12,821 nucleotides of DNA. It comes from Clostridiales bacterium (lineage in GTDB: Bacteria; Bacillota; Clostridia; TANB77; CAG-508). The position numbers and the translations under genes are program-made. Positions 1-4,709 of this stretch are shown in pieces. Within the stretch, counting starts at the first letter, position 1. Each line of letters starts with the position of its first letter. The notes under the pieces were generated by a model. That model was not told the origin of the DNA. It saw only the letters and a program-made list of their open reading frames with translations, and made no database searches. The stretch lies in the NCBI GenBank assembly GCA_004554705.1, contig SFKS01000023.1, positions 1 to 12,821 of the forward strand, read 5' to 3'.

Positions 1-2
1 CA

Positions 3-416
3 TTCATTTTGATGATGGGTGATGACATTAATCTATATGAAAATTCAATGATAATGATACATAAACCTATCGGATATTGTGAAGGAAATGCAATAGATTT
101 CCAAAAATATATTGATTTATTAGATACAGTTGAAAATTCTACAATGATACCACTTTATATGAAAAAATCAAAAGTAGATGAAGACAAATTGAAAGAACTA
201 ATAAATGAAGAAAGCTGGTTAGGTGCAAAAGACACCGAAGAAATATTCAATATAAATGTATTAGAAGAACAAAAGCAAGTTGCTGCGTGTGCATCTGATT
301 TATTTAAAAATTATAAGAATGTACCACAAAACTTAAAAAATGTGTTTAAAAAAACACAAGAGCCAAAATTCGATTATTCAAATTACGAAAAAAGGCTATT
401 AACTATTAAAAAATAA
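3..416 (+). CDS. ClpP-like prohead (head maturation) protease, C-terminal part
   Basis: The reading frame is open from the window edge (codons from base 3), so this is the 3' end of a longer gene. The visible part, MMGDDINLYENSMIMIHKP followed by GYCEGNAIDFQKYIDLLDTV and ESWLGAKDTEEI, matches the C-terminal half of the ClpP-type serine proteases that phages use to mature HK97-like capsids. The histidine of the MIHKP segment sits where the catalytic His of ClpP lies; the catalytic Ser must be upstream of the window. The place where cellular ClpP has its catalytic Asp (before the W/F-L-S/G-A segment) is not an Asp here. Such enzymes cut scaffold segments from the major capsid protein during assembly, and the capsid gene follows directly. 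The internal TTG and ATG codons near base 9 have no ribosome binding site and are not the start. The family call is confident; the exact 5' end is unknown. Confidence 0.85.
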   Translation, partial: FILMMGDDINLYENSMIMIHKPIGYCEGNAIDFQKYIDLLDTVENSTMIPLYMKKSKVDEDKLKELINEESWLGAKDTEEIFNINVLEEQKQVAACASDLFKNYKNVPQNLKNVFKKTQEPKFDYSNYEKRLLTIKK

Positions 417-422
417 TGAAAG

Positions 423-448
423 GTAACTAAAAATTAGTTGCTTTTTTT
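423..448 (+). terminator. Intrinsic-terminator-like hairpin between protease and capsid genes
   Basis: An 8-bp stem (423-430 with 434-441, one G-U pair) closes a 3-base AAA loop and is followed at once by seven T residues. It starts seven bases after the protease stop codon. The capsid gene downstream has no obvious promoter of its own, so this may be a partial terminator or a processing/stability hairpin rather than a full stop. Confidence 0.6.
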
Positions 449-485
449 ATTTTATAAAAATTTTAAAAAAAGGAAGGTAAAAAAC

Positions 486-1646
486 ATGAACGAAAAAGAA
501 TTAATTGAAAAAAGAAATGATTTACAAGCAAAAATGGAAGGAATTTTAAACAAAGCAAAAATTGAAAACAGAGAAATGAATGATGAAGAAATCAAAAATT
601 TTGATGACACAGAAAAAGAAATCAAAAACATTGATGCAACATTAGAAAGAATGGCAAAAATGAACAAAATGGAAAACAAAAAAGTAGAAGACAAAAAAGA
701 GTTAACAGAAGAAGAAAAAGATATAAAGAATTTTGCTACATTTATTAGAAATTTTGTAAATGGAATACAAAATGATACAAATTTAACAAAAGGAGATAAT
801 GGAGTAGTTATACCAAAAACAATAGCTAGAAAAATAATTGATAAAGTTATTGAAATATCTCCATTATATGCAAGTGCAACAAAATATAATGCTAAAGGAA
901 CATTAGCTGTACCAAAATATGATGATACAACAGATGATGTAACTGTAGCTTATGCTACTGAATTTGATGAATTAGTATCTCATTCAGGAAAATTTGCAAC
1001 AGTAGAATTAACAGGATTCTTAATTGGTGCATTAACTAAAATATCAAAATCATTATTAAATAATAGTGACTTTAATTTAACTGAATATGTAATTAACAAA
1101 ATGGCAGAAAAATTCAAGTTATTCTATGAAGGTGAAATGATAAATGGTACTTCAACTAAAATATCAGGTATTGTTGGTTCTTATGATTCAACAAATATGA
1201 AAGTTGTTTTATCAAATAAATCTTCAGTTACAGCTGATGAATTAATTGATATTCAAGAAACAGTACCAGATACATTCCAAACAAATGCTTATTGGATAAT
1301 GAATAGAGACACAAGAAAGAAAATAAGAAAATTAAAAGATAGTGATGGAAATTATATCTTAAATAAAGCATTTAATGAGAAATGGGATTATGAATTACTA
1401 GGAAAACCAGTTTATTGTTCTGAAAAAGTTGAAAAACTAGGAACAGCAACAAAACCAGTAATCTTCTATGGAGATTTCTCAGGATTAGCTGTCAAAGAAA
1501 CAGAAGAAATGGAAATCCAAGTATTAATTGAAAAATTTGCTACACAACATGCAATTGGTGTTTGTGGATACAGCGAATTAGATGCTAAAGTAGAAAACAC
1601 ACAAAAAATAGCTGTTGCAGTATCTGGAACAACTGATGCTGCATAA
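486..1646 (+). CDS. HK97-fold major capsid protein (386 aa)
   Basis: This protein forms the icosahedral head shell. Residues about 1-85 are charged and helical, rich in Glu, Lys and Asn with coiled-coil spacing (ELIEKRNDLQAKMEGILNKA), like the N-terminal delta/scaffold domain of HK97-family capsid proteins that the prohead protease removes. The rest shows the family pattern: GVVIPKTIARKIIDKV, then LYASATKYNAKGTLAVPKYD, a long central domain, and DYELLGKPVYCSEKVEKL with VIFYGDFSGLAVKE near the end. The length is typical. The ATG at 486 was chosen because AGGAAGG lies at 471-477; the frame is open back to 438, but that would add a Lys/Phe-rich leader encoded by the terminator T-tract. The cleavage site cannot be fixed from sequence alone. 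Confidence 0.93.
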   Translation: MNEKELIEKRNDLQAKMEGILNKAKIENREMNDEEIKNFDDTEKEIKNIDATLERMAKMNKMENKKVEDKKELTEEEKDIKNFATFIRNFVNGIQNDTNLTKGDNGVVIPKTIARKIIDKVIEISPLYASATKYNAKGTLAVPKYDDTTDDVTVAYATEFDELVSHSGKFATVELTGFLIGALTKISKSLLNNSDFNLTEYVINKMAEKFKLFYEGEMINGTSTKISGIVGSYDSTNMKVVLSNKSSVTADELIDIQETVPDTFQTNAYWIMNRDTRKKIRKLKDSDGNYILNKAFNEKWDYELLGKPVYCSEKVEKLGTATKPVIFYGDFSGLAVKETEEMEIQVLIEKFATQHAIGVCGYSELDAKVENTQKIAVAVSGTTDAA

Positions 1647-1651
1647 TAAAA

Positions 1652-1667
1652 CTTCCTAAAAAGGAGG
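1652..1667 (+). promoter_or_regulatory. Small hairpin covering the ribosome binding site of the connector gene
   Basis: CTTCCT (1652-1657) can pair with AGGAGG (1662-1667) across an AAAA loop, giving a 6-bp stem with one G-U pair. The 3' arm is the Shine-Dalgarno sequence of the gene starting at 1674. It would hold down translation of the low-copy connector after the very highly expressed capsid gene. The pairing is visible; the effect is inferred. Confidence 0.4.
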
Positions 1668-1673
1668 GAAATT

Positions 1674-1985
1674 ATGAAAGTAAGTGAAATTACTGCAAAA
1701 GATATTGCTAATTATTTGAGATTATCAGAAGTTAGCAGTGAAGATGAAAAAGATATTAATTTATTTTTAAATATTGCTAAAAATTATATAGAAAATTATA
1801 CAGGAATACCACAAAAATCCGAAAATGTAAAAGATGAAACACTCGATACATATTCGGATTTTATTATAGTAGTTTATGTTCTATGTCAAGATATGTACGA
1901 TAATAGAAGAATGTATGTTGATGGTAAAAACATAAATAATACTATAAAGACTATTCTTGATATGCATACGAGGAATAATCTATGA
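1674..1985 (+). CDS. Head-tail connector protein, HK97 gp6-like (103 aa)
   Basis: This is a short, mostly helical protein (KDIANYLRLSEVSSEDEKDI, then LFLNIAKNYIENYTGI and FIIVVYVLCQDMYDNRRMY). The pattern of an N-terminal 'ITAKDIANYLRL' segment, an 'AKNYIENYTGI' helix and a 'YDNRRMY' motif fits the phage QLRG/gp6-like head-tail connector family, which forms the ring below the portal. The length of about 100 residues is usual. It starts 27 bases after the capsid stop with AGGAGG at 1662-1667, and its stop codon overlaps the start of the next gene (ATGA at 1982-1985), which suggests translational coupling. The position directly after the capsid gene supports the call. Confidence 0.82.
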   Translation: MKVSEITAKDIANYLRLSEVSSEDEKDINLFLNIAKNYIENYTGIPQKSENVKDETLDTYSDFIIVVYVLCQDMYDNRRMYVDGKNINNTIKTILDMHTRNNL

Positions 1986-2326
1986 TTAATGCGGGAGATT
2001 ATAATAAAAAAATATCTATATATCAAATTCAAGAAGTAGAGGATAATGACGGATTTGTTTCTAAAACAGAAGTTGTTATCCTTGAACCTTTTGCTAAAGT
2101 AAAAACTACAAAAGGATATACTTTAATTGCAAGTGGTTCTGATTTTGAAAAAGCTTATACTAATTTTACTATTAGATATTCTAAAACAGTAGAAGATGCT
2201 TATTGCAATTCAAACAGAAAAGTATATGTAAAATTTAAAGATAAAATTTATACAGTTGAATATCTAAACAATATTGATGAAGCAAATATTGAACTTGAAC
2301 TTCAATGCAAAAGAGTAACGAAGTAA
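1982..2326 (+). CDS. Head closure / head-tail joining protein, SPP1 gp16-like (114 aa)
   Basis: The protein opens with GDYNKKISIYQIQEVEDNDG and continues with EPFAKVKTTKGYTLIASG and FTIRYSKTVEDAY, ending in YTVEYLNNIDEANIELEL. This beta-rich arrangement ('I.I....E..D..G', 'R.....A.VK...G', 'F.IRY', 'Y.V') is characteristic of the phage head-tail joining family (SPP1 gp16, HK97 gp7-type stopper), which seals the portal channel and docks the tail. Length is normal. The start overlaps the stop of the connector gene by four bases and its own stop overlaps the next start (TAATG), so the neck genes appear to be translated as a coupled set. No clear separate ribosome binding site is needed or seen. 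Confidence 0.85.
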   Translation: MINAGDYNKKISIYQIQEVEDNDGFVSKTEVVILEPFAKVKTTKGYTLIASGSDFEKAYTNFTIRYSKTVEDAYCNSNRKVYVKFKDKIYTVEYLNNIDEANIELELQCKRVTK

Positions 2327-2802
2327 TGGCAAGATTTAACTCAGAATTACCATATGATTTAATCAAACAATTTGCAGATTTAGAAACTTCTTCTGAAAAG
2401 ATGATGAATGAAATGGTTACAGCAGGAGCAAAGGTAGTTGAAAATAATATTAGACATAATATAAATGGAAAATTTAAAGACCCATCTAAAATATTAGAAT
2501 ATTTAAGAGTAACTAGAGTATATAATACTCCAAGTGATGGTGGAATAAATAGGAAAATTGCTTTTTATGGATATAAACCAACTAAAAGCGGTAAAAATTT
2601 CAAAATAACAAAACAATTAAAAAGCGGCAAAAAACAAACTTACGAATATGAAGGAGTACCTGTTCCTTTAATCGTTGCAGCAAGAGAGTACGGAACATCA
2701 AGTGGAGAAAAGAAAAAACCATTTATTAGAAAATCATTTAAAAAATCAGAAATAGAAGCGGAAATGAAAAAAGTTCAAGATAAATATTTACCGAAGGAGT
2801 AG
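2326..2802 (+). CDS. HK97 gp10-like putative neck / tail-component protein (158 aa)
   Basis: The protein contains ETSSEKMMNEMVTAGAKVVE, a helix preceding NNIRHNING, then a Lys/Gly-rich middle part and a C-terminal AREYGTSSGEKKKPFIRKSF segment. The 'YGTSSG...PFIRKSF' ending (usually Y-G-T-S-....-P-F-..-A) is the hallmark of the HK97 gp10 family, found between head closure and tail terminator genes in this type of phage. I chose the ATG at 2326, which overlaps the previous stop codon as TAATG; an in-frame ATG at 2305 would add seven residues inside the previous gene but has no ribosome binding site. The exact structural role of gp10-like proteins is less certain than for its neighbours. Confidence 0.8.
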   Translation: MARFNSELPYDLIKQFADLETSSEKMMNEMVTAGAKVVENNIRHNINGKFKDPSKILEYLRVTRVYNTPSDGGINRKIAFYGYKPTKSGKNFKITKQLKSGKKQTYEYEGVPVPLIVAAREYGTSSGEKKKPFIRKSFKKSEIEAEMKKVQDKYLPKE

Positions 2803-2805
2803 AAT

Positions 2806-3135
2806 ATGGAAAGTGAAATCAAGAATATTTTAAATTTAGATGTACCAGTTGCACATTTGAAATATAAAGGCAATAAAAAAACATATGTTGTATGGACAAT
2901 AGTTAACGAAATACCATCTTTTTCAAGTGATGATGAAATTACTGATAGCGAAGTTAATGTTGATATAGATATTTATTCAGATAGCAATTATTTAAAAATA
3001 ATGAAAGATATAAAAAATAAAATGAAAGAAAATGAATGGATTTGGGATGGAGATAGTATCGAAATGTATGAAGAAGATACAGGACTATACCACAGAACAA
3101 TTTCGTTCAAGAAAGGTAGGAATATAAATGGCTAG
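2806..3135 (+). CDS. Tail completion / tail terminator-like protein (109 aa)
   Basis: This acidic protein has the features TYVVWTIVNEIPSFSSDDEI, VNVDIDIYSDSNYLKIMKDI and YEEDTGLYHRTISFKKGR. The order 'Y..W....E.P...SDD....V.VDI.S..NY..I...I...M' followed by 'Y..DT.LYH..I.F' matches the small tail completion proteins (DUF3168 / gpU-like) that cap the tail tube on the head-proximal side. It follows a strong GAAGGAG site at 2793-2799 that overlaps the previous stop region, and its own stop lies eight bases inside the next gene. Position between gp10-like and major tail protein genes is the standard one. Confidence 0.75.
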   Translation: MESEIKNILNLDVPVAHLKYKGNKKTYVVWTIVNEIPSFSSDDEITDSEVNVDIDIYSDSNYLKIMKDIKNKMKENEWIWDGDSIEMYEEDTGLYHRTISFKKGRNING

Positions 3136-3712
3136 TATAGGTTTAAGAAATGCAAAGTATAATCAAATTGATTACACAACTAAAAAATATAAAACTTTAA
3201 CAGATTCTAAAGTCCAAGTTTTAGGAAGATTAATAGATGCTAAAATAACAGAAGATAGAAACAATACAGAATTAAGAGCAGACGATATAATAGCAGAAAA
3301 AGATTTGTCTTTTAAAGGTGGTACACTATCAATTACTGTTGATGATGTTACAGATGAAGTATATGCAGAATTAAAAGGAATTACAATTAGTGAGGATAAA
3401 GAAGTAACTGACAATTCAGAAAATGAAGCGCCAGAAGTTGGTTATGGTCATATAGTAACAAAAATATATAAAGGGGTTAAAAGTTATAAAGTTGAATTTT
3501 TACCACGCATTCAAATAACTAAGATTACAGCAGATAGGAAAACAAAGGGTGAATCAATAGAATATAATACAGTTTCTATCGAAGCAAAAGTAATGGAATT
3601 AGAAGAAGAAATCAATGGAATGAAAATTGGAGATTGGAAAAAAGTTAAGTCTTTTACAACTTTAGCAGAAGCACAAACTTATTTAGATGGTTTACTAACT
3701 CCAGCTGCTTAA
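3128..3712 (+). CDS. Major tail protein, phi13 type (194 aa)
   Basis: This is the tail tube subunit. It opens with MASIGLRNAKYNQIDYTTKK and shows the LGRLIDAKITEDRNNTELRA segment, ADDIIAEKDLSFKGGTLSIT, a beta-rich core with EVGYGHIV and VEFLPRIQITKITADRKTKG, and an ordered beta-strand C-terminus (YNTVSIEAKVMELEE). This layout is that of the phi13-family major tail proteins of Bacillota siphophages, with the expected length of about 190 residues. The gene overlaps the upstream one by eight bases and has AAAGGTAGG at 3112-3120 ahead of the start. The tail segment GDWKKVKSFTTLAEAQTYLD resembles a small C-terminal appendage often seen in this family. Confidence 0.88.
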   Translation: MASIGLRNAKYNQIDYTTKKYKTLTDSKVQVLGRLIDAKITEDRNNTELRADDIIAEKDLSFKGGTLSITVDDVTDEVYAELKGITISEDKEVTDNSENEAPEVGYGHIVTKIYKGVKSYKVEFLPRIQITKITADRKTKGESIEYNTVSIEAKVMELEEEINGMKIGDWKKVKSFTTLAEAQTYLDGLLTPAA

Positions 3713-3726
3713 TAAGGAGAAAATAT

Positions 3727-3900
3727 ATGAAAGTTAAAGTTATAGAAATATTTAGAGATAAATATACAAATAAAGTATATAAATTAAACGATGAAATTGA
3801 AATAACAGAAGAAAGATTTAAAGAAATAAATCAAAAACATAAATATGTTGAAAAGATAGTAGAAAATAAAAAAGAAAATAAGAAGAAAGCAGACAAATAG
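3727..3900 (+). CDS. Small protein of the tail operon (57 aa), function unknown
   Basis: The sequence is MKVKVIEIFRDKYTNKVYKL, then NDEIEITEERFKEINQKHKY and a C-terminal lysine-rich tail ending in KKKADK. It has a good ribosome binding site (AAGGAG, 3715-3720) and lies 14 bases after the major tail protein gene. The N-terminal pattern 'MKVK.I..F.DK.T.K.Y...D.IE.TEER..EI' is a recurrent small protein found in structural operons of Bacillota phages; I cannot assign a function. The last codons and the TAG stop sit inside the stem and loop of the terminator-like hairpin, so the lysine-rich tail is partly dictated by that structure. Confidence 0.75.
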   Translation: MKVKVIEIFRDKYTNKVYKLNDEIEITEERFKEINQKHKYVEKIVENKKENKKKADK

Positions 3901-3916
3901 TTTGCTTTCTTTTTTT
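3882..3916 (+). terminator. Intrinsic-terminator-like hairpin at the end of the tail tube genes
   Basis: Bases 3884-3891 pair perfectly with 3903-3910 (extendable by one A-T and a G-U), closing an 11-base loop that contains the TAG stop of the upstream gene. A run of T follows to 3916. It lies directly after the high-demand tail tube gene and before the low-demand chaperone and tape measure genes, a sensible place for partial termination. Strength is not known. Confidence 0.65.
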
Positions 3917-3932
3917 AAAATGGAGGTTAAAA

Positions 3933-4289
3933 ATGCAAGACATTATTAAACACATAAATTATAAAGGGATTGAATATCCACTTGTATTCAATTTGAATGT
4001 AATTGAAAAAATACAAAATAAATTTGGCTCTTACGAAAAATGGGGAGAAATGACAGAAGGAAAAGAAAACGAAGTAAATATAGGAGCTTTAAAATTTGGA
4101 ATAACAGAAATGATAAATGAAGGAATTGATATTGAAAACGAAACAGCAGAAACAAAAAGAGAATTTCTAACAGAAAAACAAGTAGGAAGAATAATAACAG
4201 AACTTGGAATAGAAAAAATGACAGAAAAAGTACAAGAAACTGTAATCGATTCAACAAAAAATGAAAATGAAGAAGAAAAAAACGTGTAA
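3933..4289 (+). CDS. Tail assembly chaperone, G-type short product (118 aa)
   Basis: This is the unshifted product of the chaperone gene. It has MQDIIKHINYKGIEYPLVFN followed by a helical core (LNVIEKIQNKFGSYEKWGEM) and an acidic tail ending NEEEKNV. Its size, its place between the tail tube genes and the tape measure gene, and the overlapping second frame identify it as the lambda gpG analogue that coats the tape measure protein during tail assembly. A clean ribosome binding site (TGGAGG, 3921-3926) precedes the ATG. The stop TAA at 4287-4289 lies just after a slippery heptamer, so a fraction of ribosomes is expected to make the longer fusion. Confidence 0.88.
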   Translation: MQDIIKHINYKGIEYPLVFNLNVIEKIQNKFGSYEKWGEMTEGKENEVNIGALKFGITEMINEGIDIENETAETKREFLTEKQVGRIITELGIEKMTEKVQETVIDSTKNENEEEKNV

Positions 4290-4513
4290 TCCACGAGGAT
4301 GAAGAATTTATTATCGATTTCTCGTGGTTGTTATTTATAGGACATTGTTTATTAGGTTTTAGTGAAAAAGAAGTTAGCAGAATGACATTAAAAAAACTAT
4401 TAAGCTTATATGAGCATTATAAAAGCAATTATGATTTTAAACTAAAACAAATAACATATGCAGAATTAGAAGAAAAAATAAATCATCAAGGAGAATTATT
4501 TAGCGATGAATAA
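3933..4513 (+). CDS. Tail assembly chaperone, GT-type -1 frameshift fusion (193 aa; join 3933-4283, 4283-4513)
   Basis: After a -1 shift on the slippery heptamer, translation leaves the G frame and continues as RVIHEDEEFIIDFSWLLFIG, then FSEKEVSRMTLKKLLSLYEH and ends GELFSDE. This second part begins exactly where the G frame stops and has no ribosome binding site or credible start codon, so it is only made as a fusion. The fusion corresponds to lambda gpGT: the G part binds the tape measure protein and the T part recruits tail tube subunits. The counts are 117 residues from the first frame plus 76 from the second. The heptamer, spacer and stem are seen directly; the product ratio is unknown. 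Confidence 0.85.
4277..4327 (+). promoter_or_regulatory. -1 programmed frameshift signal: A AAA AAC with downstream stem
   Basis: The heptamer A AAA AAC occupies 4277-4283 in the correct phase (zero-frame codons AAA and AAC). After a seven-base spacer containing the zero-frame stop, CCACGAG (4291-4297) pairs perfectly with CTCGTGG (4321-4327); a G-U and an A-T pair extend the stem to 9 bp, with a loop of about 19 bases. This is a textbook arrangement of slippery site, spacer and stimulatory stem. Confidence 0.85.
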
Positions 4514-4664
4514 TATGGAAAAAGTTAAATGCCCACAATGTGGTCAAACTCTGATTTTTGTAACTCACATTGATGGAGAAATAAAATGCACAAGATGCAA
4601 AAACATAATACGAATACAAAAAGAAAAGAGTGAGGAACACACACATACAGAGTTGGTGAAGTAG
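4506..4664 (+). CDS. Com-like four-cysteine zinc-ribbon protein (52 aa)
   Basis: The protein is MNNMEKVKCPQCGQTLIFVT, then HIDGEIKCTRCKNIIRIQKE and a short polar tail. Two CxxC pairs (Cys9/Cys12 and Cys28/Cys31) separated by 15 residues, with 'EIKC.RCK' in the second half, match the zinc ribbon of the phage Mu Com family of translational regulators. Mu Com binds the mRNA ahead of the mom gene and opens an inhibitory hairpin. The start at 4506 overlaps the end of the chaperone fusion frame by eight bases and follows AGGAG at 4489-4493; an ATG at 4515 is a weaker alternative. The next gene, the tape measure, has its ribosome binding site in a hairpin, so an analogous local role is possible. Zinc-ribbon identity is fairly sure, function is inferred. 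Confidence 0.72.
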   Translation: MNNMEKVKCPQCGQTLIFVTHIDGEIKCTRCKNIIRIQKEKSEEHTHTELVK

Positions 4665-4674
4665 TTACCCTAGG

Positions 4675-4702
4675 CCTTTCTTTATTATATAGATAAAGAA
4701 GG
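4675..4702 (+). promoter_or_regulatory. Hairpin sequestering the tape measure ribosome binding site
   Basis: Bases 4675-4685 (CCTTTCTTTAT) pair with 4693-4702 (ATAAAGAAGG) as a 10-bp stem with one bulged T and a 7-base loop. The 3' arm contains AAGG of the AAGGTGAG Shine-Dalgarno (4699-4706) of the gene starting at 4710. No T-tract follows, so it is not a terminator. It could keep tape measure translation low or make it conditional, for example on the upstream Com-like protein. Confidence 0.55.
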
Positions 4703-4709
4703 TGAGAAA

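Noticed and set aside
430..460. Promoter for the capsid gene (TATAAA at 453-458)
   Set aside because: No -35-like element lies at about 17 bases; the TTGCTT at 438-443 is only nine bases away. It is not supportable in this AT-rich stretch.
438..485. Upstream start of the capsid gene at 438
   Set aside because: It would add 16 residues encoded by the hairpin and its T-run and has no ribosome binding site, while the ATG at 486 has AGGAAGG at good spacing.
4328..4513. Separate 61-residue gene starting with TTG
   Set aside because: It lies directly behind the frameshift stem, lacks a ribosome binding site, and its frame is open back to the slippery heptamer. It is the T part of the chaperone fusion.
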